Assembly (NCBI GenBank): GCA_012960035.1
Contig: DUBZ01000070.1
Location: 216,823 to 280,822 of the forward strand
Source of the DNA: Myxococcales bacterium
Lineage (GTDB): Bacteria; Myxococcota_A; UBA9160; UBA4427
Direction: 5' to 3'
DNA length: 64,000 bases
Below are positions 53,538-62,036 of this stretch, piece by piece. The notes under the pieces are model-generated. The model searched no databases and was not told the origin of the DNA. It saw nothing but the letters and a program-made list of their open reading frames with translations. The position numbers and the translations under genes were made by a program. The first letter of the stretch is position 1; every line of letters starts with the position of its first letter.

Positions 53538-53572
53538 AAAGCCCCAATCGGGGCCGTTCCCGAGAGGGGCTT
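53538..53572 (-). terminator. Intrinsic terminator after the zinc-ribbon gene
   Basis: On the minus strand AAGCCCC and GGGGCTTTT form a 7-bp GC stem, extended inside by a second small GGCCCC/GGGGC interaction, and the stem runs into TTTTCTATT. It is 90 bases after the stop of the zinc-ribbon gene (53662) and 93 bases before the CoA-transferase start. Confidence 0.65.
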
Positions 53573-53661
53573 CACTGTGTCCGTTGCTCTGGCGAATCGT
53601 TTCTTGGGGACGATCGCCGCGTTCCTTGGGAATTCGGAGCGGAGCTCGGGGTTTTCGTTCG

Positions 53662-54159
53662 TTAGCGCCGCTGCTCTCGCAGCCCGCTGGCCTCCCATTC
53701 CTTGCTCAGCTGAGCAAGCTTCCGGGAGAACTCATCGAAACTGTCGTCGAAGGACAAGATAATCTCGGTGGTTCGGGGGATGTCGTCACCATTGAGCAGC
53801 CCGCGGTAGCGGTTGAGGTTGGCGAGAATGGCCTCGGCAACTTTCAATGCGCGCTTTTCCGTCTTGATCAGCGGCGACTGCAACGTATAGACGTTGTTCC
53901 GGCCCCAGAGACTTTCATCCCGAACAATGGCAATTTCGCGATACACCCCGTTGATGGGGTCGAAGTTGTACTCGACACGAACCTCTTTGAAGATGTCCGA
54001 ATTCCCCGTATAGAAGCCGCGCTCTTTCTCGACCTTGCCGAGTTGGCGGCAGCGGGGGCAGTAGAACGTGTCGCCATGATTGAGAAGGAAGACTCCCTTT
54101 GCGTAGTCTTCGCAGTCTGTGTTCTCGCAATAGCCTACACCGCGTTTCATACTCGCCAT
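53662..54159 (-). CDS. Zinc-ribbon protein of unknown function
   Basis: A 165-residue cytoplasmic protein. Four cysteines, C11, C16, C34 and C37 (YCENTDCEDY and FYCPRC), form a probable zinc ribbon in the first 40 residues. The rest (VRVEYNFDPINGVYREIAIV, then a helical C-terminus) has no family I recognise. AGGAGAGG precedes the first ATG by ten bases. Its own terminator follows; the large non-coding stretch lies upstream. Confidence 0.78.
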   Translation of the reverse strand: MASMKRGVGYCENTDCEDYAKGVFLLNHGDTFYCPRCRQLGKVEKERGFYTGNSDIFKEVRVEYNFDPINGVYREIAIVRDESLWGRNNVYTLQSPLIKTEKRALKVAEAILANLNRYRGLLNGDDIPRTTEIILSFDDSFDEFSRKLAQLSKEWEASGLREQRR

Positions 54160-54846
54160 CCTGTGCTGGCCTCTCCTGGCCCTGGGGTTATGGGTCTTGC
54201 TCTTCTTGCTTCACTTGCGGGTCTCGTCACACTTTGGATCTCGTGCTCGTTCGGGGTGACCTAAGTTCGACTCGCCGTTCATTCCGTCCCGGGCAGTTGG
54301 ATGGATAATAGAGCAAGTCATGTGCCAAGCCTCGATCGATTGAACCGATCTGTTTGCCATGTGTTTGGATGCGCTGGGTTGCAAGCATTTCTGCAAGAGA
54401 GATACACGAGAGTTGCATTGCAGGAGCGACGAGCGAACTCGTGATGCCAGCACAATTGTGAACCGATCTATTTCCCCCCCCCGGTTGCTGCGCAGTCCAC
54501 ATCACACTGCGTGGACCGATCACGGCACTGGTGCCAAATTGCGCGCGATCTTTTGATCGCGGTATTGCCCCAGGGAACCGTCGTCTCGGTCTTCGAAGTC
54601 GCTTGGGCAGATGGTACTTGCCCGACGTTCGGTCGCGCTCAATGGCTGCGAGACATCCGCTCACCTTCCGGCGGCCGCTTCCCGTTCCCCATCGCAAATA
54701 TGCACATGGCTGAAGGGAGACCGACCTAGGAAAGGTCTGGGGAATATGCGTCACTCTGAGTGACATGTTGAGCTTCGGTATGTCTTTCCGGTGTTACCTC
54801 CGGAACTAGGCTTCTTAGAGCTTATACCTGCATCAACCTAAAGCTG
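54160..54846. other. Hairpin-rich non-coding stretch
   Basis: 687 bp between ccmD and the zinc-ribbon gene without a credible gene. TGAACCGATCTRTTT is repeated at 54341-54355 and 54459-54473, with a third ACCGATC at 54513. Inverted repeats include GTCCAC/GTGGAC (54495-54516), GTCACT/AGTGAC (54750-54764) and TTCCGG/CCGGAA (54786-54805). A run of nine C sits at 54474-54482. Open frames here lack ribosome sites. It may hold the zinc-ribbon gene promoter, the ccm operon terminator, and possibly an RNA or decayed element. Confidence 0.55.
54786..54805 (-). terminator. Hairpin downstream of ccmD
   Basis: TTCCGG and CCGGAA, perfectly complementary around an eight-base loop, lie 42 bases after the ccmD stop. 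No uridine run follows on the minus strand, so termination efficiency is doubtful, but it is the first hairpin after the ccm operon. Confidence 0.35.
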
Positions 54847-54963
54847 TCAACCGCTATTTGATTTTCGATGTTTCGAGAGGGACTTGCGTTCCCGAAAGAG
54901 GCCCACTCCGTAGACGACGAGCGCCACGATGGTCACACTATAGGCGGCGATTACGTAGTTCAT
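54847..54963 (-). CDS. ccmD: CcmD, small haem exporter subunit
   Basis: A 38-codon gene that starts with ATG inside the ccmC stop (ATGA). The product MNYVIAAYSVTIVALVVYGV-GLFRERK is a single-span membrane peptide with an N-terminal Asn-Tyr, a hydrophobic helix and a basic cytoplasmic tail, the classic CcmD pattern. CcmD joins CcmABC in releasing haem-loaded CcmE. Size, topology and position after ccmC make the call; automated annotation often misses it. Confidence 0.85.
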   Translation of the reverse strand: MNYVIAAYSVTIVALVVYGVGLFRERKSLSKHRKSNSG

Positions 54964-55742
54964 GGGGTGCCACCTGAGCCCGAATATTGGGCCGAAAACT
55001 GCTCGGCCTCCTCGAGCGCCGCCCGCGTGCGTAAGCTCTCGACCTCCCAGCGCAGCAGGACCAGGTACGCAAACACGAAGAAAAGCGCGAGGTTGCCCAT
55101 CAGGAAGGGGAGACCCATCCCGTCGCCGAGGCTCCCGCTAGACAAGTTGTCGGGGTGGATCGAGCGATTGTTGAAAATTTCAATGATGTAGTAATTCAAT
55201 GGAATCAGGACGAGCCCTACAATTCCGTAGATGGCCGCGAAGCGCGCGGCGCGGGTGCCGCCTTCGCTGAAGCTGCGCAGCAGCATGTAGGCGAGATAGA
55301 TGAACCACAGCAGCACAGTGACCGTCAGACGCGGGTCCCAGCTCCACCACTTGCCCCAGGTGCCCTTGGCCCAGATGGGGCCGGTGATGAGCATCAGCGT
55401 GCAGAAGATCACGCCGACTTCACAACCCGCGATCGCCATGCGGTCAAAGTCTTCGCGCTCCGTCCAAAGATAGAGTGCGCCGCCTACCGCGGTCACGATG
55501 AAACCGAGGTACGTGCCATACGCCAGGGGCGGATGGACATAGAGAATCTTTTGAATGACACCCTGCACGTTGTCGATCGGTGCCTGTACGACGATGTACG
55601 CATAGACGACCAGAAGCACCACAATCGGGATGCCGAGCCAACCGCGCAAACGCGCAGCCCCTTGCTCAAGGGCGGACGGCAGGCTCATCGTCTCGGTTGT
55701 TCTATTTGCGTTTGAACCGGATGGGGTCGGAGCTTCGGTCAT
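54960..55742 (-). CDS. ccmC: CcmC, haem handling protein of cytochrome c maturation
   Basis: A 260-residue membrane protein that presents haem to CcmE. The tryptophan-rich periplasmic motif KGTWGKWWSWDPRLT (126-140) and the flanking haem-ligand histidines in YVHPP (His70) and RSIHPDN are present, with six hydrophobic helices. The N-terminal 30 residues are an extra polar leader. It follows ccmB by 57 bp and overlaps ccmD. Confidence 0.95.
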   Translation of the reverse strand: MTEAPTPSGSNANRTTETMSLPSALEQGAARLRGWLGIPIVVLLVVYAYIVVQAPIDNVQGVIQKILYVHPPLAYGTYLGFIVTAVGGALYLWTEREDFDRMAIAGCEVGVIFCTLMLITGPIWAKGTWGKWWSWDPRLTVTVLLWFIYLAYMLLRSFSEGGTRAARFAAIYGIVGLVLIPLNYYIIEIFNNRSIHPDNLSSGSLGDGMGLPFLMGNLALFFVFAYLVLLRWEVESLRTRAALEEAEQFSAQYSGSGGTP

Positions 55743-55799
55743 GGGTTCCTCTGTCGGCGGGCGATCTTTCGAAGGGTGACATCGCGATGTCGACGATGC

Positions 55800-56465
55800 T
55801 CACTCGTCGAGGATGTACTCGAAGCTGAGAAACGAGACAACTAGATAGATGCCATCGATCACGAGCAGGAGCTGAATCGCTTCAAAGGTCACGGCCCCTT
55901 CGACGATCAAGTCTCGGGTGCCGGCGACCGCGCCCGCGAGTACGGGGAACAGCGCCGGGAGTAACAGGATGGGCAATAAAACCTCGCGCAGGCGGGTGCG
56001 GACACTCATCGCAGAAAACAAGGTCCCGGCGGTGCAGATCCCGAGATTCCCGAGCGCGACGACTCCGGCAAGGCTGAGCGCGATGTCGAGCAGGTTGATG
56101 TCAAACGCGATCGCGAAGACGAAGGCCGTCACGGTGTCCACGATCCCGATCAAGATAAAATTGGCGAGAGCCTTCCCCACGAAGATCCAGCCGCGCTCTC
56201 CCGGGGCGAGGGCGAGCCCCGAAAGCGCGTCGTTTTCGAGTTCGAGCGAAAACGAGCGGTTGAGTCCGATGATCGAAGCAAAGACATACGCAACCCAGAG
56301 CAACCCCGCGGCATTCTCCGCGATGCCATCCTGGGTTCCCGTCGGCAGCGCGAAGTGAAAGACCATGACGACCAAGAGCGAGAACAACAGCATCGCGATC
56401 ACGCGGTCTCGAGATCGCCATTCGGTCACCAGGTCTTTCCACAGGATCGCGAGCGCGGTGTTCAT
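55800..56465 (-). CDS. ccmB: CcmB, ABC transporter permease subunit
   Basis: A 221-residue protein with six hydrophobic helices and the CcmB-type features LAILWKDLVTEWRSRDRV at the start, FSLELENDALSGLALAPGER and LREVLLPILLLPALFPVLAG. Together with CcmA and CcmC it forms the ATPase that frees holo-CcmE. Its ATG overlaps the ccmA stop (ATGA). Confidence 0.94.
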   Translation of the reverse strand: MNTALAILWKDLVTEWRSRDRVIAMLLFSLLVVMVFHFALPTGTQDGIAENAAGLLWVAYVFASIIGLNRSFSLELENDALSGLALAPGERGWIFVGKALANFILIGIVDTVTAFVFAIAFDINLLDIALSLAGVVALGNLGICTAGTLFSAMSVRTRLREVLLPILLLPALFPVLAGAVAGTRDLIVEGAVTFEAIQLLLVIDGIYLVVSFLSFEYILDE

Positions 56466-57187
56466 TGCGCCGTACCCCAGGTGGTCTGCTCGATGACGGC
56501 GGCTTCAAGTTGTTCCACGGAAATATTGGGGCCGTCTTCTCGGTGAACGAATTGACCGCGGATCAACACCTCGGCGCAGTCTGCGAGCTGGGCGGCGACG
56601 CGCAGGTCGTGGGTAATGAGGACAAGCGCGCAGCCTTGACTGCGCAGCCCGTCGAGTCTTGCGGCGAGTCGGTCAGACGAGGGGCGGTCGAGCCCGGTAA
56701 AGGGTTCATCGAGCAGAACAATTTTGGGGTCGTGAACTCGGGCGCGGGCAATGGAGAGACGTTGCGCCATGCCGCGCGAAAACGCGCCAGCTCGCAAGTT
56801 GGCGGCCTGGGTGAGTCCTTCTTCTTCGAGCAACTCATCTGCGCGTTCGTCTGCGCGATCGACGCCGTAAAGTTTGGCGGCGAATAAGAGATTCTCTCGC
56901 GCACTCAGTTCGGGGTAGAGAAGGGTGGCGTGTCCCACGTAGCCCATCGCCTTTCGGACTTTGTTGGGACGGTCGTAGGTGCCGTCACCAACGGCGATCT
57001 CGACTTCGCCGTGCGTCGGATGCGAGAGGCCGGCAAGGATGCGGAGGAGCGTTGACTTGCCAGCGCCGTTCGGGCCGAGGATCGCGTGGATCGAGCCTTG
57101 TGCGACTGTGAGCTCGACCCCGCGCAGAGCGGCGACTGCGCCGAAGCGCTTTACCAAGCTACGCGCGATGAGCGCCGCTTCGCTCAC
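56462..57187 (-). CDS. ccmA: CcmA, ABC transporter ATPase subunit
   Basis: A 241-residue ABC ATPase: Walker A GPNGAGKS (38-45), signature-like FSRGMAQR (136-143, replacing LSGGQ as usual in CcmA), Walker B KIVLLDEP (155-162) and the switch His in LITHD. The start is GTG 57187, overlapping the preceding stop (GTGA), with GGAG nine bases upstream; the longer upstream frame is only the shadow of the neighbouring gene. Confidence 0.94.
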   Translation of the reverse strand: MSEAALIARSLVKRFGAVAALRGVELTVAQGSIHAILGPNGAGKSTLLRILAGLSHPTHGEVEIAVGDGTYDRPNKVRKAMGYVGHATLLYPELSARENLLFAAKLYGVDRADERADELLEEEGLTQAANLRAGAFSRGMAQRLSIARARVHDPKIVLLDEPFTGLDRPSSDRLAARLDGLRSQGCALVLITHDLRVAAQLADCAEVLIRGQFVHREDGPNISVEQLEAAVIEQTTWGTAQ

Positions 57188-59115
57188 TGGCTGGGCTCCA
57201 CTTCGCTGGTTTGGTTGGAGACGTTCGTATCCGCGCCGGCGGGGGCCCCGCACTTCGCGCAGAACTGCCAGGCGGCGTCGAGTTGGGTTCCGCATCCAGT
57301 ACACAACGCGGCAACCGGAGCTGCGGCCGGTTCATCCGTTTCGACGACGGGGCCGGCAACATCACGGGCTGCTTTCAAGAGCGCGATCCCCCGGTCGCGC
57401 AATTCAGTCCGCATCGTTGTGTATTCGGCCTCTTCGATCTTGGCGGTTTCGTAGTCGTGCTCGAGGTCGCGGATCGCGTGATAGACGAGTTCCCGCTCGC
57501 TGCGAATTCGCGATTGTTCAAACTCGCCTACCGACGTGCGCCGGACTCGTACAAGGGGCGCCACAATGAACCAAGCACCGAGGGCTGCGAACAAGCTTGT
57601 CGCAAACAGGTTTGTGGTGCGCCCGAGCGAGCCGCTGTCGAGAAGACCGAGCCCGATCGAAATCACTTCTCCGGGCTCTACCGAAAATGCCTCGCGATGA
57701 AGATAGATGCGCCGGCCTTCGCGGAACGGACGCCGGCGATGAAGTCGGTCGGTTTCGATTGCGACGCCTGTGTCTGCGATCAACACGTTGAGCACGTCTA
57801 CGGCCACCGGGAAGTGAAGGTCGATCTCTGGTTTTTCGTTGGCAACGGCCATGCGATAGCGAAAGCTGATGTTGACGTTGCCGGGTGAAAGCGGACCGGT
57901 CATACCCAGGTCACCGTCGGCCGTCCGAAACAAGCCGATACTCTGGGCCTGCTGGGCGTAGCCGAGAAATTCGGATCCATCGGGCAGTTCGAAGGTCAGC
58001 AGCGGGTCTTCGCGGGTGCCCGCCAGCTGGGCGCCGGGCGCGATGACCAAGCTCATTTCGACGTTGACCTGCAAGAACGTGTCGTCCGCGTCGAGCCAGT
58101 AGTCGGTGCGGGGAATGGAAATGGCGCTGCGATCGTCCGACATCGCGGGCAGGGCGACCGAGGCTTGGATTGCAGTGCCCGGTGCGGCTTTGCCGGCGTC
58201 GATCCTGTGATACGGGCGCTCTTCGAGGACGATGTCCTTGCCACGCGACAAGCCCGCCACCGAAAGCAGGGGGCCCGTAGCGGGGTAAAGCAATGTTGCC
58301 CGGGTACTGCCGGAATCGAGTTGCCAAGTCAGCGACATCTCGTCCTTGCCGGCCGTGTTTTCTTCGCGCTGGATGGGGACCACGTAGCGAAATCTGAGCT
58401 CGAGGCCGCCGGCGTAGACCGGGCCATAGAATTTGAGCTCTTCATCTTCGACCACATAGCCTTCGGCGATCCCACTGAGCGACGTGTCGATCTGCGTGGC
58501 TCCCTTGGGCAAACGCGTACGAAACATTGGGCCCGTGGCTTCGCGCATCTCAGGCGGAACGAACACAACTTCTTCACCGCTATTGCTCAGCTGATGGACT
58601 TCTTCGATGCCCAAGCTCGCGCCGATCCATTCAAGACGCAGCGACGAGTCGCCAACGTGGATGCGCGATCTGTCCGAAACCGGATCGTCCACTTCAAGGA
58701 TCAACGTCAGCTCTGTTTGCCCGGGCTCGAACACCACCCGCTTGCCATACGGGATCGACTGATAACTCGCACCGACGAGATACGTGATGCCCGCCGCACC
58801 CGAGAGTGCTTCGAAGGCGAACCCACCGTTCCCGTCCGCTGCGGTTGTGCGCACACCGGGGCTGCCGTCGGCGGCTAGTGAGTACAGGATCACAGTTGAG
58901 CCTTCGGTTTTGTCCGGCCCGGCGGGGTGGCGAAGTTGTCCGTAGATCGCGGCGGCACCGGGTTGAACGTCGGGCATGCTCTGCTCTGCGCCCAGGCCTT
59001 CGTGCGGGTTCTGCGCGAAGGCCGTGCTGCCCACGAAGAGCATCGTCGTGACGAGGCCCAACAGGACCCAAGGGGGGCGCGCGCGTGTATTGCTGTGTCG
59101 TCGGCGTCCGGTCAC
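57184..59115 (-). CDS. CcmI-like, zinc-ribbon membrane protein in the ccm operon
   Basis: A 643-residue exported protein. Signal peptide about 1-34 (VLLGLVTTMLFVGSTAFA); a carboxypeptidase-regulatory-like beta domain (AAIYGQLRHPAG ... GGFAFEALSG); a large beta-rich middle; a transmembrane helix about 505-525; a helical segment LVYHAIRDLEHDYETAKIEE, which resembles the start of CcmI (dLe.d...GkI...eY); and a C-terminal zinc ribbon with two CxxC pairs (CTGC, CAKC, about 605-623). The start GTG 59115 is two bases after the ccmF stop, and its end overlaps ccmA. It could replace CcmH/CcmI in apocytochrome handling. That is inference from position and the short helix match. Confidence 0.75.
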   Translation of the reverse strand: MTGRRRHSNTRARPPWVLLGLVTTMLFVGSTAFAQNPHEGLGAEQSMPDVQPGAAAIYGQLRHPAGPDKTEGSTVILYSLAADGSPGVRTTAADGNGGFAFEALSGAAGITYLVGASYQSIPYGKRVVFEPGQTELTLILEVDDPVSDRSRIHVGDSSLRLEWIGASLGIEEVHQLSNSGEEVVFVPPEMREATGPMFRTRLPKGATQIDTSLSGIAEGYVVEDEELKFYGPVYAGGLELRFRYVVPIQREENTAGKDEMSLTWQLDSGSTRATLLYPATGPLLSVAGLSRGKDIVLEERPYHRIDAGKAAPGTAIQASVALPAMSDDRSAISIPRTDYWLDADDTFLQVNVEMSLVIAPGAQLAGTREDPLLTFELPDGSEFLGYAQQAQSIGLFRTADGDLGMTGPLSPGNVNISFRYRMAVANEKPEIDLHFPVAVDVLNVLIADTGVAIETDRLHRRRPFREGRRIYLHREAFSVEPGEVISIGLGLLDSGSLGRTTNLFATSLFAALGAWFIVAPLVRVRRTSVGEFEQSRIRSERELVYHAIRDLEHDYETAKIEEAEYTTMRTELRDRGIALLKAARDVAGPVVETDEPAAAPVAALCTGCGTQLDAAWQFCAKCGAPAGADTNVSNQTSEVEPSQ

Positions 59116-59117
59116 GC

Positions 59118-61088
59118 TCAAGCCTGCTTGCCTTGTGGGCCGCGTTCGGGATGCGGCCACATGATTGAGATCGACCCCAAGATCGCGATGGCGGCGCCGA
59201 TCCACAACCAATTGACGAGTGGGTTCCGGTGGACCTTGAACGTCGCCGAGCCGTCCGGTTCGACTTCGTTGAGCACGAGATAAAGATCTTCGAGCCACGT
59301 CGAGTAGATGGCCGGGATCGAAGACGGCTGCTGTTCGAGCCAGTACAAACGCTTCTGCGGCAACATCGTTGCGACCGGTTCGCCGTCTTTGTAGAGCGCG
59401 ACCCGAGCGGTGGCTCCGCCGTAGTTCTGTTCGGGGTTGGCGGTTGCGGTCAAGTAGCGAAGCTCAAACTTGTTGACCGTCACCGATTCGCCGGGTTTCA
59501 AGTTTTCGAGGCGCTCTTCATTGAACGCAGCACCCGAAATGGCGATGAACATCAGCACGATGCCGAGGTGCACGATGTAACCGCCGTAGCGACGTTGATT
59601 GCGTCGCAGCAGGGTGTAGAACGCAACGGGCACCGACTCGCCGCGCTTGCGCACGCGCGCGCCAATCGCGCGGTAGTACTCCTGAAAGATCGTCGCGATG
59701 ACGAACGCGGAAAGCGTCCAACAGCCAAGCGCCCAAACCGTCGCGCCTTCCCAGAAGGTTGCGCCAAGTGCCACACCCACGACAACGCCGAAAGCCGCGG
59801 GGCCAATGAACTGCCTTCGCACGCTTGCAATGGTTGCACGGCGCCACGCGATCAGGGGGCCGACCCCGGTCAAAAACAAGAGAAAGAGCGTCAGCCAACC
59901 TTCGAGGGAATTGAAGAAGGCCGGGCCAACCGTTGTGCGTTGTCCGCTCAAGGCTTCCGAAACGACCGGAAGGAGCGTGCCCCAAAACACAACGACCAAG
60001 ATCGCCATGAAGGCCCAGTTGTTCATCAAAAAGCCCGCTTCTCGGGACACCATCGACTCGAGCTTGTTGCTGCTCTTGAGCTGGGGGAGGCGGTACAGAA
60101 GCATCCCGAAGTAGAGAACGGCAGTCACGACGACAAAGCTAAAAAAGATCGGTGTAAAGAGTCCGTTGTTCGTGAAGGCGTGCACGGACTGCACAACACC
60201 ACTCCGCGTCAGGAAGGTGCCGAACACACAAAGCAGATAGGTGAGCCCGATCAGCACGAGGTTCCAGGTCTTCAACATGTCGCGCTTTTCTTGGATCATC
60301 ACCGAATGCAAGTACGCGGTCCCGGCGATCCAGGGCATCAGCGCTGCGTTTTCAACCGGGTCCCAGCCCCAGTACCCGCCCCACCCGAGGATCTCATACG
60401 CCCAACGTCCACCGAGGATCAGGCCCCCACCGAGACACGTCCAAGCAAACAGGGTCCAGCGTCGTGTGGTTTGGAACCAATGGGTCCCGAGTTCGCCCGT
60501 GACGAGGTTCGCGAAAGCAAACGCGTACGGAACGATGAAGCCCGTGAAGCCCGCGTAAAGGACCACAGGATGAATGGTCATGAGTGGGTGTTGGAGCAGC
60601 GGGTTAAGGCCGTTGCCGTCTGACCGAACATCGAGAGGCCCAAGCCGCTCGAACGGCAGCGATACAAAGTTGCACAGGCTTGTGAAGAAGAGCAGGTTGA
60701 TGAGCACACACATCACAACCCAGGGCATGAGCGTTCGGTTGCTGTTGCGATTGAGGAAGACCGCGGCGGCACCGTACGCCGAAACCATCCAGCCCCAAAG
60801 CAAGAGAGAACCCGCTTGTCCGCCCCACAGTGCAGCGAGCCGAGAGGGCAAGGTCATCGCCCGAGACGAGTGCGCTGCGACGTAGGAAAGACTGAAGTCG
60901 TGGTTCGCAAGTGCGTAAAAGAGCGCGGCCATCGAAACGGTGATCGCAAAGAAGACGACGTAGAGGGACCGTTCGGCGACCTGGGTCCATGCGTCCTTGC
61001 GGTTGATCCCGGCAGCTGCGCTCATCCCGGTGCCGATGATCGCGATCAGCCAGGCAAAGGTGAGCGCTTGTTGGCCGATGTCTGCCAT
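59118..61088 (-). CDS. ccmF: CcmF, cytochrome c haem lyase subunit
   Basis: A 656-residue membrane protein that attaches haem to apocytochrome c. The tryptophan-rich motif GWGGYWGWDPVENAALMPW (235-253) is intact, with haem-ligand histidines in loops such as LQHPLMTIHP (166-174) and WFQTTRRW nearby. About 15 hydrophobic helices. It sits between ccmE (148 bp upstream) and the zinc-ribbon protein (two-base spacing). No ccmG or ccmH is present in the window. Confidence 0.95.
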   Translation of the reverse strand: MADIGQQALTFAWLIAIIGTGMSAAAGINRKDAWTQVAERSLYVVFFAITVSMAALFYALANHDFSLSYVAAHSSRAMTLPSRLAALWGGQAGSLLLWGWMVSAYGAAAVFLNRNSNRTLMPWVVMCVLINLLFFTSLCNFVSLPFERLGPLDVRSDGNGLNPLLQHPLMTIHPVVLYAGFTGFIVPYAFAFANLVTGELGTHWFQTTRRWTLFAWTCLGGGLILGGRWAYEILGWGGYWGWDPVENAALMPWIAGTAYLHSVMIQEKRDMLKTWNLVLIGLTYLLCVFGTFLTRSGVVQSVHAFTNNGLFTPIFFSFVVVTAVLYFGMLLYRLPQLKSSNKLESMVSREAGFLMNNWAFMAILVVVFWGTLLPVVSEALSGQRTTVGPAFFNSLEGWLTLFLLFLTGVGPLIAWRRATIASVRRQFIGPAAFGVVVGVALGATFWEGATVWALGCWTLSAFVIATIFQEYYRAIGARVRKRGESVPVAFYTLLRRNQRRYGGYIVHLGIVLMFIAISGAAFNEERLENLKPGESVTVNKFELRYLTATANPEQNYGGATARVALYKDGEPVATMLPQKRLYWLEQQPSSIPAIYSTWLEDLYLVLNEVEPDGSATFKVHRNPLVNWLWIGAAIAILGSISIMWPHPERGPQGKQA

Positions 61089-61236
61089 GTGGGGCTCCAG
61101 GGGGTGTTGCCAGGAAAGGTTGGCGTCTATCTGGCCGCATCAAGCGGAAACGATTGCGGCTGTCGAGGTGCAAGGCCCATCCGACGCGTGCCGAAGCGCG
61201 GCTGTTGCAAGGGACCCGGGTTGCGCGTGACGGGGT

Positions 61237-61719
61237 CTAAAGACTCGTCGCATCCCCTTGTGGAATGCTTGCTGTGACTTCGGCGTTGGCTTCGAACTTT
61301 GAAGGACACTTCGCGAGAACGTTGTCGGCCAGGAAGACTTGGTCGGAGCCGCTGCTTGAGAGCGTGCCCTCAACCACGACGTCCGCACCGTCTTGAAACA
61401 GGTCCGGTGTTTCGAGCCCCTGGAATTTAACGAACAGGGTGGACGCCGCTGCGCCGCTCTTGTGGGGAGGGTCGTTCTGCACCTTGAACGTCACGTGTTT
61501 GGCTTGAAGGTTGCGGTCGATGCTGCCAGTTGCGACGTAGCCGTGCACCCGGAGAGACTTTCCCGACATGGCTTGCGAGTCGGAGGAAGACGCGAGGAAT
61601 TCGTCGAGGGTCTGAAAGTATTGGAATGTGCTCGGGACTTCGAGATTCGTATAGCCGTACCAGCCCAGCAGGCTGAAGATGAGGGTCGCGCCGAGTGCGA
61701 GTTGAACGCCTTTGGTCAT
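61237..61719 (-). CDS. ccmE: CcmE, periplasmic haem chaperone (Cys type)
   Basis: A 160-residue membrane-anchored OB-fold protein: N-terminal helix (LALGATLIFSLLGWYGY), then the beta-barrel with VHGYVATGSIDR and VTFKVQNDPP, and the haem-binding end VFLADNVLAKCPSKFEA. In E. coli the haem is bound by His in HxxxY. Here Cys138 stands in that place and Phe142 replaces Tyr. Cys-type CcmE (CxxxY) is known from Desulfovibrio and archaea as part of System I*, which lacks CcmH. ATG 61719 is chosen over a 51-codon upstream extension. Confidence 0.92.
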   Translation of the reverse strand: MTKGVQLALGATLIFSLLGWYGYTNLEVPSTFQYFQTLDEFLASSSDSQAMSGKSLRVHGYVATGSIDRNLQAKHVTFKVQNDPPHKSGAAASTLFVKFQGLETPDLFQDGADVVVEGTLSSSGSDQVFLADNVLAKCPSKFEANAEVTASIPQGDATSL

Positions 61720-62036
61720 CGTAGTTTCTCGTGTTTCTTTCGTTTCTGATGGGCGCGCTAAATCGTGCGAACTGTTTCGATCTGTCGAGATCTTCTGGGT
61801 CAACGAAGCAGCGAATCGTGCTTGGCTTGCTTCGAGATAAGCCTTCGAACAATGCTTCGAACCCGCGTTCAAGGGATGGTTTGAATGCCCCTTGGCAAGC
61901 AGGTCCGTTAGCCGCGGAGCGTATCATTAGGGGTTGGGGGTGTCAAAGGAACTCGATTAGAATTGTTATTCAATTTCAGCATGTTGCGAGAGATTTCGCC
62001 TTGACAGCGCGAAGCCAACTCCGTTAACTCGCCCCC
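61720..62036. other. Divergent promoter region, ccm operon / aminotransferase
   Basis: 317 bp shared by the two divergent units. Besides the minus-strand promoter at 61918-61946, an AT-rich stretch (61950-61985) precedes the aminotransferase and may contain its promoter. I see no clear small gene. Confidence 0.55.
61918..61946 (-). promoter_or_regulatory. Sigma-70-type promoter of the ccm operon
   Basis: On the minus strand TTGACA (61946-61941), a perfect -35, is followed after 17 bases by TACGCT (61923-61918), a fair -10. Transcription would begin near 61911, leaving a leader of about 190 bases before ccmE. Confidence 0.6.

Noticed and set aside
52810..54264. 484-residue plus-strand frame across the CoA-transferase and zinc-ribbon genes
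   Set aside because: It runs antisense through two supported genes and their intrinsic terminator.
54227..54766. 179-residue minus-strand frame in the non-coding island
   Set aside because: No ribosome site or recognisable domain; it contains the repeats and hairpins of the island.
59229..60623. 464-residue plus-strand frame opposite ccmF
   Set aside because: Shadow of ccmF; charged, low-complexity translation.
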